DNA of 64,000 bases. Origin: Amycolatopsis sp. FDAARGOS 1241. Its GTDB lineage: Bacteria; Actinomycetota; Actinomycetes; Mycobacteriales; Pseudonocardiaceae. This document shows positions 1 to 10,132 of this stretch, in pieces (the stretch's first letter is position 1; each line of letters opens with the position of its first letter). The stretch lies in NCBI RefSeq assembly GCF_016889705.1, contig NZ_CP069526.1:5580001-5644000 (forward strand), written 5' to 3'. The position numbers and the translations under genes were made by a program. The notes beneath the pieces were generated by a model. It did not search any database. It worked only from the letters and a program-made list of their open reading frames with translations, and was not told where the DNA came from.

Positions 1-145
1 TCGCGGAGCTGCCCCGGCGGTTGAACACCAGATCCACCCCCTCGTCGTCAGCAAGAGAAGTCGCCGCATCGAGCTCGCCGCGCGAGGCGAGGAGGCAGGT
101 AGCGGCCACGAGGTGTTCGACGGCCTTGCCCATCCGGCCGACCAC
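1..145 (-). CDS. Hypothetical protein, N-terminal part only (runs off the window)
   Basis: The frame reads in from the left edge on the minus strand and is open to base 1. It starts at GTG 145 with GAAGG four bases upstream; an in-frame ATG lies at 133. Visible residues include GKAVEHLVAA, LASRGELDAATSLADDEG and VDLVFNRR. This pattern resembles small actinobacterial proteins of unknown function that may carry a nuclease-like fold, but too little is present to assign a role. Confidence is moderate that it is coding. Confidence 0.5.
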   Translation of the reverse strand, partial: MVGRMGKAVEHLVAATCLLASRGELDAATSLADDEGVDLVFNRRGSSA

Positions 146-329
146 GGGGCCTTCAGCAGGTGGTCGGTGACCTCGTCGTCGGTCTCGATCGCTTCGCGCG
201 CAAGCCAACCTCACACCCAGAGCCGTCCGTGGTCACAGCTCGTGGTCGTGCCACCGGCGCCCGGAGCTACGAGAACTACCCACCGCGTTGTCCACGGTCT
301 CTGTGGCCCGCTTCTCTTCGCGGCGAGAG
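146..329. other. Intergenic, no gene seen
   Basis: This interval separates the left-edge gene (upstream side) from the end of the LysR gene. Short open frames cross it but lack ribosome binding sites and overlap each other. No hairpin or repeat stands out. Confidence 0.4.
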
Positions 330-1241
330 CTACTCGTCACCGCCGAGGTGGGGCAGGTCGGGGTTCTGCCGCAGAGCGTCCAGCACGACCTGGACCGCCG
401 CGCGCCGGGGCGAACCGCGGCGGACGGCCGCGGTGATCGTGCGCGTCACCGGGGAGACCAGCTCCCGCGTGGCCACCCGGTAGCGCGGATCGACCGCCAG
501 GCCGGGCAGCAAGGCGATCGACAGGCCGGCCTCGACGTGCTGCAGGGCGAGCATGTAGTTGCTGAACCGGCACACCACGCGCGGCTCGAAACCCGCCTGG
601 CGGCACAGCCGCAGCGTCAGCGTGGCCATGTAGGACTGCGGCATGTCGAACGCCCAGGCCTCGTCGGCGAAGGTGGCGAGGTCGGCGGCGCCCCGGCGGG
701 TGGCGGGGTGGTCCGGCGGCAGAACGGCGACGATCGGGTCCGTGGCGAGCGGCACGAGGTCCACGTCGGGGTCCAGGGGCTGCTCGACGAAGTCCGTGGT
801 GGTGATGATGAGGTCCGCGTCGCCGCCGCGGAGAGCGGGCATGCTTTCGTGGGGCTCCAGCTGGAGGACCTCGACGTGGAGGTCGGGGTGCGCCGCGCCC
901 AGGCGCGTGGCCGCGGGCACCGCCAGCGTGTGAACCGCGCTCTGGAACGCACCCAGCCGGACCAGGCCGGCGGGTTCCTCGCCGAGGCCGCGTAGCTCGG
1001 CTTCGACCGTGTCCATGTGGTCCAGGATCGCGCGGGCACGCCGGGCCAGGATGACGCCGGCCGGGGTGAGGCGGACGTGGCGGCCGGTGCGTTCGAGCAG
1101 CGCGGTGTGCGTTTCGGCCTCCAGCACGGCCAGCTGCTGCGACACGCTGGAAGCGCTCAGGTTCGACGCCTGGGCGACCGCGCGGATCGTCCCCAGGGTG
1201 TCCAGCCGGGTCAGCAGCCGCAGGCGCCACGGGTTCAGCAC
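330..1241 (-). CDS. LysR-family transcriptional regulator
   Basis: 303 aa, normal for LysR. The N-terminal winged HTH covers about residues 1-60 (VAQASNLSASSVSQQLAVLE, LLERTGRHVRLTPAG). A linker helix and a two-lobed effector-binding domain follow from about residue 90 to the end. It is divergent from the 2,2-dialkylglycine decarboxylase gene with 82 bp between the starts, the usual arrangement for a LysR regulator and its target. By analogy with DgdR of Burkholderia it probably controls that gene and itself in response to a dialkylglycine or related amino acid; this is inference from position. Confidence 0.85.
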   Translation of the reverse strand: MLNPWRLRLLTRLDTLGTIRAVAQASNLSASSVSQQLAVLEAETHTALLERTGRHVRLTPAGVILARRARAILDHMDTVEAELRGLGEEPAGLVRLGAFQSAVHTLAVPAATRLGAAHPDLHVEVLQLEPHESMPALRGGDADLIITTTDFVEQPLDPDVDLVPLATDPIVAVLPPDHPATRRGAADLATFADEAWAFDMPQSYMATLTLRLCRQAGFEPRVVCRFSNYMLALQHVEAGLSIALLPGLAVDPRYRVATRELVSPVTRTITAAVRRGSPRRAAVQVVLDALRQNPDLPHLGGDE

Positions 1242-1296
1242 TCCCCATTGTGCGGTTCTGCCGAACAGAATGTCCGGAATCGTGAGCTGGACGTGA

Positions 1297-2652
<1,356 letters not shown>

Positions 2653-2695
2653 AGCCGGCCGCGGCGCAGGAATTCCCCCTGTGCCGGGGTTTCCG

Positions 2696-3370
2696 TTACG
2701 AGCGCTGCTCCGGCGGCACGTACTCGAACGTCGGGCCCGCCGTCGTCCTGCCGTCGCCGCTCGGCATCTTCATCAGCGCCCCCGCCTGTCCCTTCAGCTG
2801 GAACATCGTGCCGACGGCCGCGCGCAGTTGGCCGGGTTGCCGGTGAACGCGTCTTCGAGCAGGTAGAGCAGCAGGCAGTAGGTGGTGTTGAACTCCTGCT
2901 GCGCCGCGCGGATCTCGCTGCCCTCGGGGTAGTCGGCCGTGCGCGGGTTGCGGCGCATCGGCAGGAGGCCATCGAAGTCGACCTGGATCTCCTCACCGGT
3001 CGGGCCGGTCTGCGGGGTGTCGCCGGTCCGGTAGCAGCGGCCGTGCTTGAGCTCCTGGAAGCGGTAGAAGTGGGCGACCTCGTCGCGTTCGGGGTGGAAG
3101 ACGTCGCGGTCGCCGTCCCACACCTGCGTGCGCGCGGCGCCCTCGCCTTGTTCCACGATTTCCGCGAGCGCGGCCTGCGCCGACTTCAAGTCGGTCAAGC
3201 ACGCCGCCGCCTCCGGTGTGCAGGTGCATCTCGCCGATCTGGCGCTTCGCGTCGCCGGTGAAGACGGCTTCCTCACCGAGCTCGGCGCAGAGCTTCTGGA
3301 GTCCCGTCTGGACAGACGCGTAGCACTGCCCGATGGTCCGGTACTCGTCCGACTGCGGCCGCCGATGCAG
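2696..3370 (-). pseudogene. Ferritin-like domain protein, broken by several frameshifts
   Basis: Three frames must be joined to read one protein. The upstream frame gives IGQCYASVQTGLQKLCAELG and VFTGDAKRQIGEMHLH. The middle frame gives LAEIVEQGEGA, DEVAHFYRFQELKHGR, EEIQVDFDGLLPM and LLLYLLEDAFTGNP. The last frame gives LRAAVGTMFQLKGQAGALM and ends FEYVPPEQRS with TAA at 2696. These match the iron-binding ferritin-like domain family found beside violacein/tryptophan-oxidase type proteins. The N-terminus is missing or scrambled near 3370. Decay is more likely than sequencing error alone because the 5' part cannot be recovered. Confidence 0.6.
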
Positions 3371-3529
3371 GCCTGGCTCACGCCTTACCCGTCCGCGCGC
3401 AACCTGCTGTCGGGCTCGATGAGCGGGATGGCCTGGGCGCAGTGGGGGGTCGTGGTGGCGCTGTGGGTCGTCGGGCTGAACGCGGCCGGCTCTGCGCGCG
3501 TGCGCCGGGTCAGCGCTGTGCGGGCGTGA
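3364..3529 (+). pseudogene. C-terminal remnant of an ABC-2 type permease
   Basis: The plus-strand frame reads PSARNLLSGSMSGMAWAQWG, then a hydrophobic VVVALWVVGLNAAG and a basic tail RVRRVSAVRA before the stop. This is the typical last transmembrane helix and tail of actinobacterial ABC-2 permeases (SARNLL..SG..WAQWGVVV.WV). There is no upstream continuation: the preceding DNA belongs to the opposite-strand ferritin-like remnant, so a deletion joined two broken genes here. Function is lost. Confidence 0.45.
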
Positions 3530-3989
3530 ACGCAACCCCGTGCACCCGTTCCACCGACTTCGTCCACAGTGGATCAGCCGGATCGGCCGGGAAGCCCAGC
3601 TGCGGCCCGATCTTGCTCCACGCCCGGGGGTTGCGGTCCCGGTAGCCCCGAAGCACCTCGGCCAGCTCGGCGTTGTCCAGGAACCGGGCCACCGGCTCCC
3701 GCCACCGGTACTTGCCGCACCGCACCTCGATCGGCGCGGCCGCCTCGACGTTCCGGTACCACTGCGGCACCCCACCCCACGCCGCGATGACCGTCAGCTC
3801 GGGCACGTCCGCCCGGTGCCGGACGACCTCGACCACCACTTCCCGCCTCGCCCCGGACTTCCGCCCCCGATGGGCGAGGTACAGCAGCCGGTGCCCCAGC
3901 AGGGGGCCGAACCCCCAGCGGTACAACGGAATCGGCGCCCTGAGCGCCCACCGCAGCACCCCCGTCGGCGGACGATCGGTCACCGGCAT
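3510..3989 (-). CDS. Nitroreductase-family, deazaflavin (F420)-dependent oxidoreductase
   Basis: 159 aa from ATG 3989, chosen because GGAGG lies six bases upstream; longer open frame upstream has no such site. Motifs follow the Ddn family: LYRWGFGPLLGHRLLYLAHR, GRKSGARREVVVEVV, WGGVPQWYRNVEA, and a C-terminal ELAEVLRGYRDRNP. Family members use reduced F420 to reduce quinones or nitro compounds at the membrane. The last 20 bp overlap, on the other strand, the end of the permease remnant. Substrate cannot be told. Confidence 0.8.
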   Translation of the reverse strand: MPVTDRPPTGVLRWALRAPIPLYRWGFGPLLGHRLLYLAHRGRKSGARREVVVEVVRHRADVPELTVIAAWGGVPQWYRNVEAAAPIEVRCGKYRWREPVARFLDNAELAEVLRGYRDRNPRAWSKIGPQLGFPADPADPLWTKSVERVHGVAFTPAQR

Positions 3990-4080
3990 GTCCACCTCCA
4001 GGCCTGGTTCTTCGCGCGTGCGACCATACTGGCACCGTGACCGCGCATCCGTGCCGCCTTTCCGGAATTTGGCGCGCCCC

Positions 4081-4584
4081 GTGAGCGGTCCACCACCTCG
4101 GTACAACGCGCGCCGCCGCCTCGTGCCCCTCCGCCCTGGCCTCGCCGACGATCTGTTCCGGCTCCACCAGGACCCCGGCATCGCCGAGCGGTACGGCGCG
4201 TGGAACCTCGCCGACGCCCGCGAGAGGGCCGCCGCGATGGGGCACGCCTGGCGGACCGACAACGTGCACAAATAGCTGGCCTACGACCGCGCCACCGCCA
4301 CCCCCATCGGCCGCGGCGGCCTGTCCTGCACAGCCGAACGCCGGCTCGAGCTCGGCTGGGCGGTGCGCGAATCGTGGTGGGGACAGGGCTACGCCACGCA
4401 AATCGACCGGGCCGGGCTGGACTCCGCGTTCAGCGAGCTAGGCGCTCGCGAGGTCATCTCCTTCACCGAAACCCGCAACCACCGCTCCCGCGCCGTCATG
4501 GAACGGCTGGGGTTCCGCCACGACCGGGACATCACCCACCGCGGCGAGCCGTTCGTGCTGTACGTGCATGCAGCATGCAGCTAG
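4081..4584 (+). pseudogene. GNAT acetyltransferase interrupted by one in-frame TAG
   Basis: From GTG 4081 the frame reads RLVPLRPGLADDLFRLHQDP, RAAAMGHAWRTDN, then a TAG at 4273-4275, and continues in the same frame with LAYDRATATPIGRGG, LGWAVRESWWGQGYATQ and ETRNHRSRAVMERLGF, the acetyl-CoA-binding core and the N-R-S motif of RimJ/RimL-type acetyltransferases. A tryptophan is usual at the stop position in relatives as I recall them, so TGG to TAG is the simplest explanation. Everything else is intact. The end of the gene has a short GCATGCAGCATGCAG duplication that may have altered the C-terminus. The ribosome binding site is weak. Confidence 0.7.
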
Positions 4585-4630
4585 TGTCAAGCTGGTGATT
4601 GGTGATTGATGCCGTTCAAGTCGGGCGGAG

Positions 4631-5413
4631 TCAGCGTTCGGGGGATCCCGGTTCCTGCCTGCAGGTATCCGTGCCCTGATTGCTCGACAGGCTCGCCGCG
4701 GTGGTGATGACCGCGGCGATGGTGCGCTTCAGGGTCGCGGGGGTGAGCCGGAACGAGGGCATCGACACGTTCACCGCGGCGATCGGCGTGCCCTGGAAGC
4801 CCAGGACGGGCGCGGCGACGGAGGTGAGGCCGACCTCGTACTCCTCGGCGCACACGACGTGGCCGGCGGGGCGCTCCTGACGCAGGCGTTTCAGGAGGGC
4901 CGCCGCGGTGCGCGGGGCGCCTCGCCGGCCGGGCAGCGGGCCGGTGGGGAGGATCGCAGCGACCTCGTCGGCGTCGAGGCCGAGGAGGAGGGCGCGGCCG
5001 CTCGACGTGCAGTTCAGCGGGGTGGTCCGGCCGACCCACTCGTGGGCCTGGATGCCGTGGCCGGACGACTCGCTGAGGACGGTGAGCGCCGACGAGCCCT
5101 CGCGGACGGTGAGGTAGGCGGCTTCGCCCAGGTCGCGCGTCAGCGCGCGGAGGGCTTTCGAGGCGGTGCGGCGCAGGTGGCTGTCGGTGCCGGCCGCGGC
5201 GAGGGCGAAGACGCGCCAGCCCAGGGCGTACTCGAGGGTCAGCGGGTCGCGCTCGGCGAAGCCCTCCTCGGCGAGCGCTTTGAGCGTACGGGAGACCTGC
5301 GTCTTCTCCGAGCCGAGCACGTCGGCGACCGCCTGCACGCCGAGCGGCCCCGAGCCGAGCGCGGTGAGCACCCGCAGGGCGCGGTGGACGCTCGTGAGGC
5401 TGTCGTTGGCCAT
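4631..5413 (-). CDS. IclR-family transcriptional regulator
   Basis: 260 aa from ATG 5413. The N-terminal winged HTH is clear: SVHRALRVLTALGSGPLGVQ, VADVLGSEKTQVSRTLKALA, then LGWRVFALA. The effector domain has LTVLSESSGHGIQ, TTPLNCTSSGRALLLG and a C-terminal VAAPVLGFQGTPIAAVNVS with the usual amphipathic end. It is divergent from the asparagine synthetase gene (78 bp apart) and so probably regulates it; the effector is unknown. GGAGG sits only one base before the ATG, so the start may be slightly different (a GTG lies seven codons in). Confidence 0.8.
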   Translation of the reverse strand: MANDSLTSVHRALRVLTALGSGPLGVQAVADVLGSEKTQVSRTLKALAEEGFAERDPLTLEYALGWRVFALAAAGTDSHLRRTASKALRALTRDLGEAAYLTVREGSSALTVLSESSGHGIQAHEWVGRTTPLNCTSSGRALLLGLDADEVAAILPTGPLPGRRGAPRTAAALLKRLRQERPAGHVVCAEEYEVGLTSVAAPVLGFQGTPIAAVNVSMPSFRLTPATLKRTIAAVITTAASLSSNQGTDTCRQEPGSPER

Positions 5414-5491
5414 GCCTCCAGGGTCGCTGCGCAGTGCGCGGAGCGCAACTCTGGTTGCCCAAAGCCCACGGGCGTGCCTAGCGTGACGATC

Positions 5492-6984
5492 ATGTGCGGA
5501 ATAGTCGCGTGGTACTCGCCGTCCGGTCGTGATCTCCTCGGTATGGGAAGGGAAATGCTCGGCCGGATCGTCCACCGTGGACCGGACGACCGCGGGGAAG
5601 CATTCGTGGGGCGGCGAACGTGGCTGGGGCACAACCGGTTGTCGGTCGTCGGGCTCGAGGACGGCGCCCAGCCGCTTGACGGACCGCGTGGCTGGGCGAT
5701 GGTGTGCAACGGCGAGATCTACAACGACGCCCAGCTGCGCGAAACCCTGCCCCACTACCGCTTCGGCACGGGCTCGGACAACGAATCCGCCCTGGCGTTG
5801 CTCACGGTGCACGGTCCCGGGGCCCTCGACCGGCTCCAGGGCATGTGGGCGCTCTGCGCGGCCACACCGGACGGCCGGTTCGTCGCCGCTCGTGACCGGC
5901 TCGGCATCAAACCCCTGTACTGGGCCAAAACCGGCGACGCGGTCCTGTTCGCCTCCGAACTGCGCGCCTTCCCGGTCGAGGTCCAACACGACGTCGAGGT
6001 GTTTCCGCCCGGCTGCTGGTGGACGCCGGAGGACGGCCTCGTCCAGTTCGCCGAAGCCGTGACAGCGGGCGCGATCAATCACGAGGAGACGGAACGCCGG
6101 ACGCGCGAGGTGCTCGTCGACTCGGTCCAGCGGCACCTCTGGCCGACGTCGAGGTCGGCGTTTTCCTGTCGGGCGGGCTCGATTCGAGCCTCGTCGCCGC
6201 CGTCGCGGCGCAGGAGTACGCGCGGCGCGGCCTGCGGCTGAAGACGTTCTCCGTCGGCACCGCGGACTCCCCCGACCTCGCCGCCGCCCGCGAGGTCGCG
6301 GCGTTCCTCGGCACCGACCACCACGAGGCCGTCTTCGACGCGGCGCAGGCGATCGCGGCGCTGGACGACGTGATCGCGTCGGTCGAATCGTTCGACGCAG
6401 GGCTCATCCGCAGCGCCGTCCCGAACTGGTTCCTGGCCGAGCTCGCGTCGCGCCACGTCAAGGCCGTGCTGACCGGCGAAGGCGCCGACGAGCTCTTCGC
6501 CGGCTACGGCTACTACCACGAACGCCACCGCGCGCCGGGCGCCCTGCGGCGCGAGCTCGTGCGGACGGTGAGCCTGCTGCACGGCCTCAACCTGCAACGC
6601 TGCGACCGCGTGACGATGGCCCACGGCCTCGAGGCCCGCGTGCCGTTCCTCGACACCGCCGTCGTCACCCACGCCATGTCCCTGCCCGACGAGGTCAAGG
6701 TGCTCGGCCCCGACGGCATCGAGAAGGCCCACCTGCGCCGGGCCTTCACCGGTCGGCTCCCCGGCTCGGTCCTCTGGCGCCGCAAAGCGGAATTCGGCAC
6801 CGGCAGCGGCGCGCAGGACCTGCTGACGCCGTACTGGGAAAGCCGCGTGACCGACGCCGACCTCGCCGCGAACCGGACGGCACAGGTGCGGTCCAAAGAG
6901 GAGCTGGCGTACTACCGCGCGTTCCGGCGCGCGCTGCCGGAGATCCGGCCCAGCTCGGTACTGACGCGGTTCGCCGTGGCCTGA
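5492..6984 (+). pseudogene. asnB: Glutamine-hydrolysing asparagine synthetase, frameshifted
   Basis: Starts MCGIVAWYSP, so Cys2 is the amidotransferase nucleophile. The glutaminase domain shows IVHRGPDDRGE, LGHNRLSVVGL, CNGEIYND, RDRLGIKPLYW and FASELRAF. At about 6139 one base is missing; the next frame continues with VEVGVFLSGGLDSSLVAA (the ATP pyrophosphatase P-loop), LTGEGADELFAGYGYYHE, MAHGLEARVPFLDT and LWRRKAEFGTGSG. The total length, 1493 bp, is one short of a whole number of codons. Restored, it would be about 497 aa, shorter than housekeeping AsnB (about 550-640), so it may be a paralogue serving a special pathway. The break could be an assembly error. Confidence 0.75.
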
Positions 6985-7697
6985 TCACCGCCTCGCCACA
7001 CGGCCGGGGATTGGTCCATCCCGGCAACCGGGGCGGCGAACGGCCCACCGCGCGCCGCGAGTCATTACCGTGCGCGGACGTGGGGGACGCACTGTGGGGG
7101 CCGGCTGCTGCTCGCTGCGGACGGCACGGGATTGAAACTGGCCGGCCCAGTGGCCGCATTCGGCCTGTGGGGCATCCGCCTACGCGTGCCGTGGCAAAGG
7201 GCTGACGCTGAGCCTGGTGTTCGTGACCTTCGTGACCTCCGTGACCTCCGTGACCTCCGTGACCTCCGTGACGAAGGATTTCCTGGAACCGATCCTGCCA
7301 CCGCTCGCCCACGGCCTGCCCGCTCCGTCCCTCGGCACGGTCGCGGGTCAGCGCCCACACGGGGCGGATCCCTCGGCTCGTGGCTCCTGCTCAGCTCCGT
7401 CGCCGCCGGAATCGGCGTGGTCGCCGCCCTCACGGACACGGTCCTGAAGTACCTGACGACCGCAGCGCTGGTCCTGTCCTGCACCGTCGTCTCCGCAGGG
7501 CCGACGCCCCGCGCGACACCCTGGCGGAGAAGGCCGACGACGGCCGGCACGAGGGGTGAGCAGGCCCCCTTCGGCGCGGCCGCCGTGCGCCGGGAGAAAA
7601 AATTCCGAAGCCGGGTGAACCGTCCTGGAGCCGGCAGCCGTGTCCCGATCGAAGTCGCCCGGACGGACCGGGGGCCACAGACCAACGGGGAGTTCCC
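6985..7697. other. Long intergenic stretch with a possible decayed membrane-protein segment
   Basis: About 710 bp lie between the synthetase and the lipoprotein. One plus-strand frame contains a hydrophobic run near 7380-7500 (SWLLLSSVAAGIGVVAALTD, then LTTAALVLSCTVV), which may be a relic of a membrane gene, but no start, ribosome site or family signature accompanies it. The 9-bp tandem array at 7221-7274 lies inside. The region just before 7698 holds the GGGGAG site of the next gene. Confidence 0.35.
7221..7274. repeat. Tandem 9-bp repeat, six units
   Basis: Six head-to-tail units of the form (T/C)CGTGACCT; the first two begin with T, the next three with C, and the last ends GA. A 9-bp unit keeps all frames open, which explains the repetitive peptides predicted there. 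No surrounding gene requires it. Confidence 0.85.
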
Positions 7698-8411
7698 ATG
7701 TTCCGCAAGCAGGCGATGTTCCTGGCCGCTTTCGTCGCGGCGGGTGCCGCGGTGCTGTCTGCCTGTGGGCACGACGCCGCCCCGGCCGACACGTCCGCCG
7801 GGGCCGAGAACCTGCGCGGCGCGGCCGCCGCTCCCTCCTCCGGGGCGCTGACCGCGACGAGCGCGGTCCTGTTCGACGACGCGGCTTTCTCCGACAACGG
7901 CGCTTCGCAGGGTGTTTCCGGCAAGGGCTGCCAGCCGGTGGCGCGGCCGCGCGTCACGTCGTCGCTCACCGCGACCGGCACGCTCAAGCTGTGGAGCGGC
8001 GCGAACTGCACGGGCAAGTCGGTCACCGTCACCGGCAACGTCAGCAACCTGGCCAAGCTCGGGTTCGACAACAAGGTCGTGTCGGTCAAGCTGGCCGGCG
8101 ACGACAACGGCGGCAACAACGGCGGCGACAACGGGGGCAACGGCGGCGACGTGAAGCTCACCACCACCTTCGCCCTCCTCGACAGCGGCAAGAACTTCTC
8201 CGAGCCGGACGGCTCGCAGGTGGCCGGCGATCCGGGCTGCAACACCGTCCGGAACCCGGACCTGGTGCGCTCGATCGACGCCGACGGCACCTACAAGATC
8301 TGGACCGGCCCGAACTGCGACGGCCGCTCGATGGTCGTGACGGGTGACGTCGCCGACCTCGAGAAGATCGGTTTCGACCGGCAGGTCGGCTCGCTCCGTC
8401 TCGCCGGCTGA
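7698..8411 (+). CDS. Lipoprotein with two beta/gamma-crystallin-like repeats
   Basis: 237 aa with GGGGAG five bases before ATG. The signal peptide ends in a lipobox (AAVLSAC, Cys about residue 23), so it is predicted to be lipid-anchored outside the cell. Two similar domains of about 75 aa follow: AVLFDDAAFSDNG to KLGFDNKVVSVKLAG, and FALLDSGKNFSEPDG to KIGFDRQVGSLRLAG. They are joined by an N/G/D-rich linker of about 17 residues. The spacing of FD.., W.G.NC.G and the closing (I/V)xS(V/L)xL strand resembles beta/gamma-crystallin (calcium-binding, Greek-key) repeats. Four cysteines in matching positions could form disulfides. Function unknown; a cell-surface structural or calcium-binding role is a guess. 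Confidence 0.7.
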   Translation: MFRKQAMFLAAFVAAGAAVLSACGHDAAPADTSAGAENLRGAAAAPSSGALTATSAVLFDDAAFSDNGASQGVSGKGCQPVARPRVTSSLTATGTLKLWSGANCTGKSVTVTGNVSNLAKLGFDNKVVSVKLAGDDNGGNNGGDNGGNGGDVKLTTTFALLDSGKNFSEPDGSQVAGDPGCNTVRNPDLVRSIDADGTYKIWTGPNCDGRSMVVTGDVADLEKIGFDRQVGSLRLAG

Positions 8412-8504
8412 ATCACCGCAACGGCTCAACCACAAGGGAACCGCGGGCAGGGACGCCGGGTACTTCCGGCGCCCCTGCGCCGCGAAGACCAGTCACCACC
8501 GCCG

Positions 8505-8537
8505 AAAACCTGGAAGAGTCGGCTCTTCCAGGTTTTT
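8505..8537 (+). terminator. Rho-independent-type terminator after the lipoprotein gene
   Basis: A perfect 14-bp stem (AAAACCTGGAAGAG with its complement), a four-base TCGG loop and a T-run on the 3' side. Being A-rich on one flank and T-rich on the other, it could work in both directions. It lies 94 bp past the lipoprotein stop and 19 bp before the P450 start, so it isolates the two genes. Confidence 0.85.
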
Positions 8538-8555
8538 CCGACGGATGGAGCCGTT

Positions 8556-9752
8556 TTGCCGCTGACGCTCGACCACCCCGTGCACGATCTCGACCCGGCG
8601 ATCCCGACGTACGACGAAGGGGCGGTGCTGCGCAAGCACGGCCCGATCGTCCCGGTGCAGCTGGCCGAAGGCGTCCGGGCCTGGGCCACCACCACGTACG
8701 ACGCCACGCGCACGGTGCTCGAGAGCCACCCGCACCTGTCGAAGGACCCCGCGCACTGGGGCGCCTACCGGCGCGGCGAAATCCCGGCCGGATTCCCGTT
8801 GCTGCCCTTCATCGTCGGCGAAACCATGCTCACCAAGGACGGCGCCGACCACCTGCGGCTGCGGCGGCTGGTCGCGCGGGCGTTCACACCGAAGCACATC
8901 GCCACGCTCGCGCCGCGCGTCGAACGGCTCGCCGGCGAACTGCTCGACGGCCTCGACACCGGCTCGGTGCTCGATCTCAAGGAGCAGTACGCGTTCCCGC
9001 TGCCGATGCGGATCATCTCGGAGTTCTTCGGCGTCACGGACCCTGAACGGCAGCAGGTCCTGCGCGGGCACTACGCGACTCTGCTCAGTGCCGACGCGAC
9101 GGGCGAGCAGCGCCAGGCCGCCGCGCTCGGCCTCGGCGACGAGCTGACGCGGCTCATCGAAGACAAACGGCGGCACCCCGGCGACGACCTCACCAGCACA
9201 CTCGCCGCCATCGACGACGGCGATCGCCTCAGCGAACAGGAACTGCGCGACACCCTGCAGCTCATCCTCGTCGCCGGACACGAGACGACCGTCAACGCGA
9301 TCACCACGACGATCCACGCGCTGCTGACCCATCCCGACCAGCTCGCCCTCGTGCGCGGGGGCCGGCACGACTGGTCCGCCGCGTTCGAGGCTGCGCTGGC
9401 GTGGAACGGACCCTTCCGCAACGTCTATATGCGTTACGCCACCGCCGACACCGAGATCGCCGGCACGCGCGTGCGCGAGGGCGAGCCTATTTTCGTGCTG
9501 CTCGCGTTCTCCGACCGCGAAGCCGCCGAGCGCTACGACGTGACACGCCCACCCAAGGGGCACCTCGCGTTCGGCGCCGGCCCGCACTTCTGCATCGGCG
9601 CTCCCCTGGCCCGCCTCGAAGGCGCGGTGGCGGTGGGCAAGCTGTTCACGCGGTTCCCCGACCTGCGCCTGGCCGTTGCCGAGAACGAGCTGACACCGCT
9701 GATCTCGCCGGCGATCAACGGCTTGACGACGTTGCCCGTGCGGCTCGGGTGA
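8556..9752 (+). CDS. Cytochrome P450 lacking the ExxR motif (CYP157-like)
   Basis: 398 aa from TTG 8556, chosen because GGAG lies five bases upstream and no in-frame ATG/GTG is available nearby. The I-helix AGHETTVNAI and the heme-binding loop FGAGPHFCIGAPLARLEG are standard. The K-helix, where bacterial P450s have ExxR, reads AAFEAALAWNGP: aligned on the usual EExLR, both the Glu (Ala279) and Arg (Ala282) are missing. The known CYP157 family of Streptomyces also departs from ExxR (EQSLW in CYP157C1), so a functional enzyme is still possible. No ferredoxin or conservon genes are adjacent, unlike typical CYP157s. Substrate unknown. Confidence 0.85.
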   Translation: MPLTLDHPVHDLDPAIPTYDEGAVLRKHGPIVPVQLAEGVRAWATTTYDATRTVLESHPHLSKDPAHWGAYRRGEIPAGFPLLPFIVGETMLTKDGADHLRLRRLVARAFTPKHIATLAPRVERLAGELLDGLDTGSVLDLKEQYAFPLPMRIISEFFGVTDPERQQVLRGHYATLLSADATGEQRQAAALGLGDELTRLIEDKRRHPGDDLTSTLAAIDDGDRLSEQELRDTLQLILVAGHETTVNAITTTIHALLTHPDQLALVRGGRHDWSAAFEAALAWNGPFRNVYMRYATADTEIAGTRVREGEPIFVLLAFSDREAAERYDVTRPPKGHLAFGAGPHFCIGAPLARLEGAVAVGKLFTRFPDLRLAVAENELTPLISPAINGLTTLPVRLG

Positions 9753-10132
9753 GAGCCGATCCCGGATCGCGGTGTGGACCACTGCCCTGATCTGCCGGAG
9801 CACGGCCGATTTTGTCGGTGGGGGCCGAGAGAATGGAGTGCGACGGCCCTTCGGGAGCGTGCGCTTTGTCGTGTCCCCTCGCCGCTGGTGTTCCCACGGA
9901 CTGCGTGATTCGGCGTCGTGACGCGTCCGGGTCGGGTGTCGGCGTTGGGACGGTCGGATTCGGCCGGACGGAGCACGATCACCCAACGACGTAACCACAC
10001 CGTGGAACGCGGGGACGAGCGAGTTCGCGCGTTCGTCCAGCGTTCACACCGCGCTCATCCGCGGGAAGGCACACGTTCGGCCCGGGTCGGAAGTGTCGGG
10101 TGGCCCTGTCCCCCCGACCCTGGACGGATTAC
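9753..10132. other. Intergenic, nothing identified
   Basis: About 380 bp between the P450 and the lamin-tail protein. Small open frames exist but overlap and lack ribosome sites. No strong hairpin or repeat was seen; the promoter of the downstream gene must lie here. Confidence 0.4.

Noticed and set aside
7132..7851. 239-codon frame running through the 9-bp repeat
   Set aside because: It owes its length to the codon-phased repeat, overlaps the lipoprotein gene and has no ribosome site.
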